From assembly GCA_031552405.1 (NCBI GenBank), contig JAVBMN010000018.1, positions 144,350 to 208,349 on the forward strand: DNA of 64,000 bases. Reading direction: 5' to 3'. The notes below the pieces were generated by a model. The model saw only the letters and a list, made by a program, of their open reading frames with translations, was not told where the DNA came from and made no database searches. This DNA is from UBA1794 sp031552405. GTDB taxonomy: Bacteria; Bacteroidota; Bacteroidia; Bacteroidales; Bacteroidaceae. Shown here piece by piece: positions 1 to 7,973 of this stretch (positions are counted from its first letter, which is position 1; each line of letters begins with the position of its first letter). Position numbers and translations under genes: made by a program.

Positions 1-2
1 AA

Positions 3-326
3 GTACAGACAATTGTGTTTGGTCTACAGGAAATCCCCTCTCGTCCATGTCTGGACTATGTGAAAATCACTGCAGTAGAGGGAGAAGAAATCGCAACGCA
101 GATAGTGCAGAATCTTTACGAAAAAGGTATACAATCCGTATTGATTGAAGGGGGGAGTTACACATTATGTTCTTTTCTTCAGGCCGGATTATGGGATGAG
201 GCCTATGTGGAGAAGAGTACCCTTGTGCTCCATGGGGGTGTGGCAGCCCCTAAAATACAAGGGGAAGGGAAATATTTCACCCGTTTCGGCGTTTCATTCA
301 TACATTACCGGAATTTAGGGATTTAG
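3..326 (+). CDS. ribD: RibD C-terminal part (riboflavin biosynthesis reductase domain), cut by window start
   Basis: The reading frame is open from the first base, so only the C-terminal ~107 residues are present. The stretch VLIEGGSYTLCSFLQAGLWD matches the conserved EGG...L..AGL.DE segment of the RibD reductase domain, which reduces the ribosyl group of the aminopyrimidine intermediate with NADPH in the second half of the RibD reaction. The N-terminal deaminase domain would lie upstream of the window. The frame ends with a normal stop and is followed by a probable hairpin terminator. It could be a stand-alone reductase rather than a bifunctional RibD; the fragment cannot tell. Confidence 0.82.
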   Translation, partial: VQTIVFGLQEIPSRPCLDYVKITAVEGEEIATQIVQNLYEKGIQSVLIEGGSYTLCSFLQAGLWDEAYVEKSTLVLHGGVAAPKIQGEGKYFTRFGVSFIHYRNLGI

Positions 327-338
327 TATCTCGTGTGG

Positions 339-382
339 CAGGCTTCTTTCCGCCTGTACAGTGAAATCTTCCGGCAAGCCTG
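339..382 (+). terminator. Probable intrinsic terminator after ribD
   Basis: CAGGCTT (339-345) pairs with AAGCCTG (376-382), with an inner CCG/CGG pairing, and is followed by the T-rich run TTCTTTTC. It lies just after the ribD stop and before the next promoter-like sequence. Confidence 0.45.
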
Positions 383-444
383 TTCTTTTCTATAAATTTC
401 TATAAAACTTGCCTAAATAGATGAGGTGCAGCTTGAAAAATCTC

Positions 445-452
445 TATTTTTG
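445..452 (+). promoter_or_regulatory. Bacteroides-type -7 box (TATTTTTG)
   Basis: TATTTTTG fits the TAnnTTTG consensus of the Bacteroides primary sigma factor and lies 35 bases before the ATG of the lipoprotein gene. No convincing -33 TTTG was seen at the right distance. Confidence 0.45.
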
Positions 453-486
453 CACGAATAAATAATTTTGGAATAGCAATTACGCA

Positions 487-1788
487 ATGAAGATAAATTT
501 CATTTTTGGTTGGATCGGGATCTTTCTGCTGACCACAATATTGGGCTCATGCGCCGGAGATGACGATACGTTTTACGAGACCTCCACTACAATCAACTAT
601 CTAACCTACGATTCCGTGCGTGATGCATACGGTACCAAAATAACCTATACGGACTATCCGATGACTGTGGATCTGACAGGAGAAGCGGATACAGCATGGA
701 TTTATAACGCGGATTCTCTTCCCTTTCGCAGCAACCTTTCCCGAACGCTTTTATCAATCAGTTCGTCTGCTACAATCTATCGATTGACGGACGATGGATA
801 TGTACTCTTCCAGAATCGACAAGATACCTTAGATTGTAGCAATCCCGTTATCCTGAAAGCTATCGGAAGTGATGAAAATGGGAATGCCTTGGAGAAGATG
901 TATAAAGTATTCTTCAATGTGCATCAGATAGATGCGGACTCTGTAGCTTGGACGACCATTACCCCCAATGTCAATTTTGAAGGTAAACAAAAGAGCATTA
1001 TCCTTCGAGATAGGCTGTTTGTGTTTACAGAATACGGGAGGGTGTATTCCAGTTCGCTTGCGGATGGAGCGGAATGGGTCTCTATGCCTACAGGCTTTGC
1101 CTTTGACTATGCTTCGGCTACTACCTTTAACGGGATGATTTATCTCGTATCCGAAGGGAAGGTATATGCTTCACCGGATGGAGGTAATTGGGAGCTTCAG
1201 GAATCCCTGAGTGCGGATGCAGACGTAGAAACTCTGCTCGGAGCTACAAGCAACTATCTGGCTGCAGTTAAAAACGGAAGCTATTGTTCCACTCGGGGTG
1301 CCACTTGGAAGGTGGGTGGTTCTGCTTCTGCTTTCCAGCGTACTTGGCCTGCTTCTGTTTCGTATACCCTGTCTACAAATCCAAGTATAGAACAAGTAGC
1401 GGTGTTAGGTTTGCCCACCGGCGGAACTACTGCCCACAACTTACTTGTAGCTGAAGACAGTTTGTTGAACTGGTCGCAATGGGGTCCTGTAGATTCTGCA
1501 AGCTATCAGCTTCCTGCCAAGGAGAGAATGTCTCTCATCCGATACCGGGGTGACAAGTTCTATAGTTTTGGAGGTGCAGGGTTGGATGCCTTTACCGAAT
1601 ATTACACGTCCAACGGCCTTTATTGGGAGCAGAATGTGAACCATACCTTTTTTCCGGCTTCATTTGCCAGCAGAGGAGAATACTCTGTGATAGTAGACTC
1701 TGAACATTATATCTGGTTTATCTTTAGCAGCAGCCTCAAGGGCAGAGCCGTGATTTACAAAGGACGATTTAATAGCTATTCATTCTAA
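487..1788 (+). CDS. Secreted lipoprotein, DUF6242-like
   Basis: This is a 433-residue protein with a lipoprotein signal peptide: hydrophobic stretch at residues 8-20 ending in LGSC, then acidic residues (AGDDD) as is common for exported Bacteroides lipoproteins. The rest looks like an N-terminal Ig-like part followed by a beta-propeller-like region with repeated short strands and motifs such as GGNWEL and SNGLYWEQ. It resembles the DUF6242 family of Bacteroidales lipoproteins, from memory of the family pattern only. No catalytic motif was seen. It directly precedes the outer-membrane barrel gene (next start within ~25 bases), so the two are probably co-transcribed. Function unknown. Confidence 0.65.
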   Translation: MKINFIFGWIGIFLLTTILGSCAGDDDTFYETSTTINYLTYDSVRDAYGTKITYTDYPMTVDLTGEADTAWIYNADSLPFRSNLSRTLLSISSSATIYRLTDDGYVLFQNRQDTLDCSNPVILKAIGSDENGNALEKMYKVFFNVHQIDADSVAWTTITPNVNFEGKQKSIILRDRLFVFTEYGRVYSSSLADGAEWVSMPTGFAFDYASATTFNGMIYLVSEGKVYASPDGGNWELQESLSADADVETLLGATSNYLAAVKNGSYCSTRGATWKVGGSASAFQRTWPASVSYTLSTNPSIEQVAVLGLPTGGTTAHNLLVAEDSLLNWSQWGPVDSASYQLPAKERMSLIRYRGDKFYSFGGAGLDAFTEYYTSNGLYWEQNVNHTFFPASFASRGEYSVIVDSEHYIWFIFSSSLKGRAVIYKGRFNSYSF

Positions 1789-1812
1789 GAACTATTGCCA
1801 AAGCCTATTGTA

Positions 1813-2505
1813 ATGCTTAAATCTGTGTCCATAGTTACGTTGATCCTTCTTGTTCCTTTCCTTCCGGTCAGGGCGCAGGAGGAGGTGTACACTGTGGAAC
1901 TGGGAGGCATGTTGGGAGGAAGCTTTTATCTGGGGGATGCCAACTATTCCACCTTTTATAAGAATACCCGGCCGATGGCAGGGTTTATGGGGCGGTATAT
2001 ATTCAATCCTCGACTGGCATTAAAAGGTAACCTGGCTGTAGCCGGCATAAAGGGAAGTACAGAAACTACAGATAATCAATACCCCTTTACCACCAGCTTC
2101 TCCCGTACCTTGTATGACTTGGGTGTACAGTTTGAAGCCAATTTTTTTGGCTATGGTATCGGTCAGGAGTTTCTGGGACATCGTCGTTTTACGCCTTATA
2201 TCACAGGAGGTATTGGCATGACCTTTGCTCCAGCACCCGCCGAGACAGTAGTTACTGCAAATATTCCCATTGGTGTGGGAGTTAAATACAAGATTCGGTC
2301 CAGATGGAATATCGGGTTGGAGTTTACCATGCGTTTCTCTCTCTCTGATGATTTGGATGTAACCAACAGCAACGAAGCCCTGAATGATCCCTATCGGATC
2401 AAGAGCGGGTTCCTTAAAAACAAAGACAGCTATTCTTTTACCGCTATCTTTGTGACTTATGATCTTTTTCCTAAATGTGGTAACTGTAATAAACTGGAGG
2501 ATTGA
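1813..2505 (+). CDS. Outer-membrane beta-barrel protein, DUF6089-like
   Basis: About 230 residues with a signal peptide (start MLKSVSIVTL, cleavage near VRAQ) followed by alternating hydrophobic strands with aromatic and glycine residues, as in 8-12 stranded outer-membrane barrels. The motif LGGMLGGSFYLGDANY near the mature N-terminus is typical of the DUF6089 family found upstream of uppS in many Bacteroidetes. The ATG at 1813 is preferred because it gives a clean signal peptide; an in-frame TTG at 1795 is possible. The stop codon overlaps the region just before the uppS start, indicating coupling with uppS and bamA. A role in outer-membrane maintenance is inferred from position only. Confidence 0.72.
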   Translation: MLKSVSIVTLILLVPFLPVRAQEEVYTVELGGMLGGSFYLGDANYSTFYKNTRPMAGFMGRYIFNPRLALKGNLAVAGIKGSTETTDNQYPFTTSFSRTLYDLGVQFEANFFGYGIGQEFLGHRRFTPYITGGIGMTFAPAPAETVVTANIPIGVGVKYKIRSRWNIGLEFTMRFSLSDDLDVTNSNEALNDPYRIKSGFLKNKDSYSFTAIFVTYDLFPKCGNCNKLED

Positions 2506-2507
2506 AT

Positions 2508-3248
2508 ATGTCATTACTTGAGCAAATTGATAAAAACCTCGTCCCGGCACACGTAGCCATCATTATGGATGGAAATGGCCGTTGGGCGAAACAACGTGGA
2601 CAAGAACGCTCCTTTGGTCATCAGGCCGGTGCTGATACAGTGCACGTGATTGCCGAGGATGCGGCACGCCTCGGGGTAAAGTTTCTCACCCTCTATACCT
2701 TCTCTACCGAAAATTGGAATCGTCCTGCACCTGAGGTGGCAGCATTAATGCGACTGCTTATCGACTCTCTTGAAGAGGAGATATTCATGAAGAATAATAT
2801 CAGCTTCCGTATCATCGGCGAGATAGAGAAACTAAACCCGGAAGTGCGTGAGGCATTGGAACAATGCATTGAGCACACCTCTAAAAATACAGGCATGTGT
2901 ATGACACTGGCGTTAAGCTACTCTTCCCGATGGGAGTTGACGCATGTTGTGCAGCAAGTGGCTGCCGAAGTAAAAGATGGATTGTTAGATCCGGCTTCTA
3001 TAGATGAAACCAGTATCTCCAGTCGTTTAGTAACCAGCTATATGCCCGATCCCGATTTATTAATCCGTACAGGCGGTGAGCAGCGCCTCAGCAACTATCT
3101 GTTGTGGCAGTGCGCCTATTCAGAGCTGTATTTCTGTGATACTTTTTGGCCGGATTTCAAAACTGAAGAGTTTTACGAGGCAGTCCTGAACTACCAGTTG
3201 CGGGAACGCCGTTTCGGAAAAACAAGTGAACAAGTAATCAACGAATAA
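2508..3248 (+). CDS. uppS: Undecaprenyl diphosphate synthase
   Basis: This cis-prenyltransferase condenses isopentenyl diphosphate units onto farnesyl diphosphate to make the C55 lipid carrier used for peptidoglycan and surface polysaccharides. Diagnostic motifs are present: the Asp-containing P-loop MDGNGRWAKQRG at the N-terminus, TLYTFSTENWNRP, and near the C-terminus PDLLIRTGGEQRLSNYLLWQ followed by the aromatic YSELYF stretch. Length (246 residues) fits the family. ATG 2508 is chosen since a GGAGG sequence sits about eight bases upstream; TTG 2502 would overlap the preceding stop. It sits immediately before bamA, an order conserved in Bacteroidales. Confidence 0.96.
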   Translation: MSLLEQIDKNLVPAHVAIIMDGNGRWAKQRGQERSFGHQAGADTVHVIAEDAARLGVKFLTLYTFSTENWNRPAPEVAALMRLLIDSLEEEIFMKNNISFRIIGEIEKLNPEVREALEQCIEHTSKNTGMCMTLALSYSSRWELTHVVQQVAAEVKDGLLDPASIDETSISSRLVTSYMPDPDLLIRTGGEQRLSNYLLWQCAYSELYFCDTFWPDFKTEEFYEAVLNYQLRERRFGKTSEQVINE

Positions 3249-3266
3249 GTAACAAAAAAAGGAAAG

Positions 3267-5888
3267 ATGAAGCGCTTTCGCACTATATTAACAGGAATTG
3301 CTTGCTGCCTGGCAGGGGGTAGCGTAATGGGACAAACCGCTAATGATTCCATCCGCCAGGAGGAAATAATCGTGGACTACGCCCATCCCCGCCAATATGA
3401 AATAGCCGATATTACTTTTACCGGAGTGAAAGACCAGGAAGAGCATCTGCTTGTAGGGCTCTCCGGCCTCTCTGTGGGGCAGGTTATAACGATCCCCGGC
3501 AGGGAAATTACCAATGCTTGTCAGCGGTTCTGGAAAAACGGACTATACTCGGACGTTAGCGTTTCTGTGACAAAACTGGAAGGCAATAAAGCGTTTCTGA
3601 ATATCGATGTGAAGTATCGTCCTCGTATCTCCAGCGTAACATTTAATGGAGTAAAAAAGTCGGAAAGAGAGGATCTGGAGGCAAAGATAGGTGTTATTAA
3701 GGGTAATCAGATTACCCCAAATATAGTAGATCGCGCACGTGCGTTAATAAGACGCTATTTTGATGATAAGGGATACAAGAATGCGGAGGTGGAAATAGAC
3801 CAGCAGATGGATGTGACCAATGAGAACTATGTGATTGTAACCATCAATATCGACAAGAAGTCAAAGGTTAAGGTTCACAAAATCTATATGGATGGTGTTG
3901 CTGCTATGGATGCCTCCAAGATGAAGAGGGTGATGAAGAAGACCAACGAAAAGGGAAATATCAAAAACATCTTCCGCAGCAAGAAGTTCATTATGGAGAA
4001 TTTCGAGGCCGACCAGGCTCTTCTTATTGAAAAATACAACGAGCTGGGATACCGTGATGCGCGCATTGTTACCGACAGTGTAAGCAGATACAATGACAAC
4101 ACGGTGGATGTACACCTGAAGATTGAAGAAGGTCCTAAATATTACATCCGTAGCATAGAGTGGGTGGGCAACAAGCTGTATCCTACGGATGCTCTGAATG
4201 CGGTTCTCCACATGAAGCGTGGGGATGTGTATAATCAGAAGATGCTGGGTGAGCGCTTGTCAAGCAATGAAGATGCGGTACAAACAGAATATACCAACAA
4301 CGGATATTTGTGGGCGAGAGTTATCCCGGTGGAAACAACGATCGACGGCGACTCTATCGACTTGGAGATCCAGGTAAACGAAGGGCGCCAAGCCACCGTA
4401 AACCAAGTAACGATCAATGGTAACGACCGAGTGTACGAAAACGTGGTACGTCGTGAACTCTTCGTAAAACCCGGACAGCTATACAGCCAGGAAGCTTTAA
4501 TACGCTCCATGCGTGAGATTCAACAGCTGGGACACTTTGATCCGGAAAAGACTGCGCCGGAAGTGATTCCTGACTTGATGAACGGAACAGTGGATGTGGG
4601 ATGGAATCTGACCCCGAAGGGTAGCGACCAGATAGAATTCTCTGCCGGATGGGGGCAGACCGGTCTGATCGGTAAGCTCAGCCTGAAGTTTACCAATTTC
4701 TCCATGGCCAACCTCCTGCGTCCCAGCAAGAATCACCGTGGCTTCCTGCCACAGGGTGATGGACAGACGTTGACCCTCAGCGCCCAGACCAATGCCAGCT
4801 ATTACCAGAGCTATAGCGTATCATTCTCCGATCCCTGGTTTGGCGGAAAGCGTCCCAATGCATTCTCCGTATCCGCTTTCTACTCCAAGCAGACGGATGT
4901 GAGTAGCCTGTACTATAATTCCAGCGCTTACGACAACTATTACAACAGTCTGTATAATGGATATTATGGCTACGGAAGCTACAATGGGTATTCCAATAGC
5001 TATGAGAATTACTACGACCCGGATAAGTCGGTACAGATGTATGGAGTGTCTGTGGGTTGGGGAAAGCGCCTCAGATGGCCGGATAACTATTTCCAGCTGT
5101 CGGCATCCCTGTCTTTCCAGCGTTATGTGTTGAAAGACTGGAACTACTTCCCGGTAACAAATGGAACGTGTAATAACCTGAGTCTTGCCATTACCTTGGC
5201 TCGTAGCTCTATAGACAACCCCATCTTCCCGCGTACTGGTTCCAATATCTCAGCTTCCGTACAGTTTACCCCTCCTTATTCGTTGTGGGACGGAGTGGAT
5301 TATTCTTCCTACGACAAGCGTAATCAGGACGATTATAACAGCATGTTTAAATGGATTGAATACCACAAGTGGTCGTTCAAATCAAAAACCTATACCTCGC
5401 TCACGAAAGGAAAGCGTAACCTGGTGCTCATGACCCGTGCCGAACTGGGTTTTGTAGGCAGTTATAACAAGGATAAAGGAGCGCCTTTTGAGACGTATAT
5501 GATGGGTGGTGACGGTATGTCAGGGTATTCTACCTATGCCACTGAGAATATTCCCCTGCGTGGATATGAGAATAACTCATTTACCCCGAACAGTTCATAC
5601 TACGGTCATGCATACACCCGTTTGGGTATGGAGTTGCGTTTCCCGCTTATGCTGGAATCCAGCACCACCATTTATGCACTGGGTTTCCTCGAAGCCGGTA
5701 ACTGTTGGGTACAGACACGTAGCTTCAACCCCTTTGACTTGAAGCGCTCTGCGGGTGTGGGTCTGCGTATCTTCCTGCCGATGATCGGTCTTATGGGTGT
5801 GGACTGGGGATATGGTTTCGACAAAGTATTTGGTTCCAGCCAGGCTGGTGGAAGCCACTTCAGCTTCGTGTTGGGACAAGAGTTTTAA
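3267..5888 (+). CDS. bamA: BamA, outer-membrane protein assembly factor
   Basis: This 873-residue Omp85 protein is the core of the machine that folds beta-barrels into the outer membrane. A signal peptide (cleavage about residue 23, GQ) is followed by successive POTRA domains from about residue 44 to 420 (for example FTGVKDQEEHL and ITINGNDRVYENVV) and a 16-strand barrel ending in an aromatic C-terminal residue (GQEF). The DWGYGFD and LRGYENN motifs belong to the Omp85 barrel. A Tyr/Asn/Gly-rich loop at residues ~545-590 is unusual (see findings). Downstream lie two OmpH/Skp chaperones that probably deliver substrates to it. Confidence 0.95.
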   Translation: MKRFRTILTGIACCLAGGSVMGQTANDSIRQEEIIVDYAHPRQYEIADITFTGVKDQEEHLLVGLSGLSVGQVITIPGREITNACQRFWKNGLYSDVSVSVTKLEGNKAFLNIDVKYRPRISSVTFNGVKKSEREDLEAKIGVIKGNQITPNIVDRARALIRRYFDDKGYKNAEVEIDQQMDVTNENYVIVTINIDKKSKVKVHKIYMDGVAAMDASKMKRVMKKTNEKGNIKNIFRSKKFIMENFEADQALLIEKYNELGYRDARIVTDSVSRYNDNTVDVHLKIEEGPKYYIRSIEWVGNKLYPTDALNAVLHMKRGDVYNQKMLGERLSSNEDAVQTEYTNNGYLWARVIPVETTIDGDSIDLEIQVNEGRQATVNQVTINGNDRVYENVVRRELFVKPGQLYSQEALIRSMREIQQLGHFDPEKTAPEVIPDLMNGTVDVGWNLTPKGSDQIEFSAGWGQTGLIGKLSLKFTNFSMANLLRPSKNHRGFLPQGDGQTLTLSAQTNASYYQSYSVSFSDPWFGGKRPNAFSVSAFYSKQTDVSSLYYNSSAYDNYYNSLYNGYYGYGSYNGYSNSYENYYDPDKSVQMYGVSVGWGKRLRWPDNYFQLSASLSFQRYVLKDWNYFPVTNGTCNNLSLAITLARSSIDNPIFPRTGSNISASVQFTPPYSLWDGVDYSSYDKRNQDDYNSMFKWIEYHKWSFKSKTYTSLTKGKRNLVLMTRAELGFVGSYNKDKGAPFETYMMGGDGMSGYSTYATENIPLRGYENNSFTPNSSYYGHAYTRLGMELRFPLMLESSTTIYALGFLEAGNCWVQTRSFNPFDLKRSAGVGLRIFLPMIGLMGVDWGYGFDKVFGSSQAGGSHFSFVLGQEF

Positions 5889-5907
5889 TTAGTCAAAGTT
5901 TAAGTGT

Positions 5908-6420
5908 ATGAAAAGAGTAGCATTTTTAGTCTTCGCATTTGTCTGCGCGACGATGGTATCCGCTCAGAAATTTGCATTGGTGGATATGGAATATATCCTA
6001 AAGAATATCCCCGCGTATGAACGCGCCAACGAGCAGCTCAACCAGTCTTCAAAGAGATGGCAGGCTGAAGTGGAAAGTCTGTCTAAAGAGGCTGAGACAC
6101 TGTATAAAAACTACCAGAGTGAAAGCGTATTCCTCTCTGAAGAACAAAAGAAAAAGAAGGAGAGCGAGATCGTAGAGAAGGAGAAATCGGCAAAGGAACT
6201 GAAGCACAAATACTTTGGCCCGGAAGGAGAACTCTATAAGAAACGGGAAAGCCTGATGAAACCTATCCAAGATGAGATCTACAACGCCGTCAAGGAAATA
6301 GCCGAGCTAAGAGGCTACTCCATGATTATTGACCGTGCCTCGGCCGAGAGTATGATCTATGCTACACCTAAGATAGACATCAGCAATGAAGTATTGTCAA
6401 AACTGGGCTATGCTAACTAA
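5908..6420 (+). CDS. OmpH/Skp-family periplasmic chaperone (copy 1)
   Basis: This is a 170-residue protein with a signal peptide (cleavage after VSAQ) and the typical OmpH start KFALVDMEYIL. A long charged coiled-coil region (about residues 35-115, rich in Lys and Glu) forms the tentacle hairpin of Skp-type trimers. The C-terminus GYSMIIDRASAESMIYATP is the conserved beta-strand body. Skp holds unfolded outer-membrane proteins in the periplasm before BamA takes them. It lies 19 bases after bamA and is followed by a second, diverged copy. Confidence 0.9.
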   Translation: MKRVAFLVFAFVCATMVSAQKFALVDMEYILKNIPAYERANEQLNQSSKRWQAEVESLSKEAETLYKNYQSESVFLSEEQKKKKESEIVEKEKSAKELKHKYFGPEGELYKKRESLMKPIQDEIYNAVKEIAELRGYSMIIDRASAESMIYATPKIDISNEVLSKLGYAN

Positions 6421-6468
6421 CCAGGCTAAAGGATATCAATTTAAATAACAATTATCAATAAATTAGTA

Positions 6469-6975
6469 ATGAAGAAAATTCTTTTAATCATGCTGATCGC
6501 ACTTCCTATGGGAGTAGCAGCACAGACTTTCAAATTCGGACACTTTAAGAGCTCTGAGATCTTCCAGGCAATGCCCGAATTTACTCAGGCACAAAATGAG
6601 CTGACCAAAGCTCAAAAGGTACATGAGGATGAATACAGACGTATCGGTAATGAATACCAGAAAACACTTGAGGCTTTTATCAATGCCAAAGATTCTCTGC
6701 CTGCAAATATCGCCGACCGTCGTCAAAAGGAAATTCAGGACATGGCACAAAAGGTACAGGATTATTCTGAGTTTGCTATGCAAGACCTGAAAAAGCTGGA
6801 AACCAAACTGATGGAGCCCCTGGCTGCCAAGCTTGACAACGCTATCAAGGCTTTGGGTGATGCAGACGGTCTGACTTACATCTTCGACCTGGACAGAACG
6901 CCTGTTGCGTATGTAAATGAGAAGGCAAGCATCGACTTAAGCACTCCTCTTAAAGCTAAATTAGGCATAAAATAA
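6469..6975 (+). CDS. OmpH/Skp-family periplasmic chaperone (copy 2)
   Basis: 168 residues, with signal peptide (cleavage near VAAQ), then FKFGHFKSSEIFQAMPEF, a central helical coiled-coil segment, and a C-terminal strand region (GLTYIFDLDRTPVAYVN). It is homologous in layout to the preceding gene but differs in sequence, so the pair is an old duplication, common in Bacteroidetes. It probably forms Skp-like trimers; whether both copies mix is unknown. It is followed two bases later by murI, suggesting one transcript. Confidence 0.9.
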   Translation: MKKILLIMLIALPMGVAAQTFKFGHFKSSEIFQAMPEFTQAQNELTKAQKVHEDEYRRIGNEYQKTLEAFINAKDSLPANIADRRQKEIQDMAQKVQDYSEFAMQDLKKLETKLMEPLAAKLDNAIKALGDADGLTYIFDLDRTPVAYVNEKASIDLSTPLKAKLGIK

Positions 6976-6977
6976 GA

Positions 6978-7808
6978 ATGTCCCGCGAAGCAGGACCTAT
7001 AGGGATATTTGATTCCGGTTACGGGGGTCTTACCATTTTGGATAAGATCCTCGGCCGGCTTCCCGAATACGACTATTTGTATTTGGGCGATAATGCCCGC
7101 GCTCCCTACGGTTCCCGTTCATTCGATGTGGTGTATGAATTTACACTGCAAGCTGTAAAGCAACTATTTTCCATGGGGTGCCAGCTGGTCATCCTGGCCT
7201 GTAACACAGCCTCGGCCAAAGCGCTTCGCACCATCCAGCAGCATGATCTCTCCCTTATCGAGCCCCAGCGACGTGTATTGGGCATTATTCGCCCCACGGT
7301 GGAAGTGCTGGGTATCTTGACTCAAAGTCGACATGTAGGGCTCGTAGCTACTACCGGAACCATTCTTTCCGATAGCTATACACTGGAAATCCGTAAGTTC
7401 TTTCCCGACATAACTGTAACAGGTAAGGCATGTCCTATGTGGGTTCCCCTTATCGAGAATGGCGAGTACAACAGCCATGGCGCAGATTACTTCGTAGAGA
7501 AGTACCTGAATGAATTGTTGGAACAAGATCCCCAGATTGATACCCTCATCTTGGGATGTACGCATTACCCCCTGCTCCTTTCTAAAATAAGAGCCTATCT
7601 GCCTTCGCACATCCAGATTCTTTCGCAGGGCGAACATGTGGCTCACAGCCTACAAGATTACCTCCTCCGCCATCCGGAGATGGATGCCCTCTGCACTAGG
7701 AACGGTACTTGCACATTCCTCACTACTGAGTCGGAAGAGAAGTTTGCAGAGTCCGCCACCGTATTTCTCCAGCGCACAGTCAGTGCACAACGTATCTTGC
7801 TGGGATAA
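6978..7808 (+). CDS. murI: Glutamate racemase
   Basis: This enzyme converts L-glutamate to D-glutamate for peptidoglycan. The two catalytic cysteines lie in LACNTASA (about residue 76) and GCTHYPLL (about residue 195), and the N-terminal IGIFDSGYGGLTIL signature is intact. At 276 residues it is normal length. The gene starts two bases after the second OmpH gene, closing the envelope-biogenesis block that begins with the barrel protein and uppS. Confidence 0.96.
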   Translation: MSREAGPIGIFDSGYGGLTILDKILGRLPEYDYLYLGDNARAPYGSRSFDVVYEFTLQAVKQLFSMGCQLVILACNTASAKALRTIQQHDLSLIEPQRRVLGIIRPTVEVLGILTQSRHVGLVATTGTILSDSYTLEIRKFFPDITVTGKACPMWVPLIENGEYNSHGADYFVEKYLNELLEQDPQIDTLILGCTHYPLLLSKIRAYLPSHIQILSQGEHVAHSLQDYLLRHPEMDALCTRNGTCTFLTTESEEKFAESATVFLQRTVSAQRILLG

Positions 7809-7906
7809 CCCCAGCTCTGTTGTTTTCATTTCATACCATTTTTATTTTATTCCCTCCCTGGGTTAGGGTGGTTCTTTATGCTGTCTTCAAAAGGAGAAAG
7901 TTGGAA

Positions 7907-7953
7907 AACAATTGATCCATCCCCGGCGAAAGGCTGAGGATGGATCAATTGTT
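7907..7953 (-). terminator. Strong hairpin terminator between convergent genes
   Basis: A perfect 16-base-pair stem: AACAATTGATCCATCC (7907-7922) and its complement (7938-7953) with a 15-base loop. It lies between murI (plus) and the glycoside hydrolase gene (minus). On the minus strand the stem is followed by a short T run (TTGTTTTCC), so it probably stops transcripts from both sides. Confidence 0.8.
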
Positions 7954-7973
7954 AAAGATAAGTCTTCAGGAGG

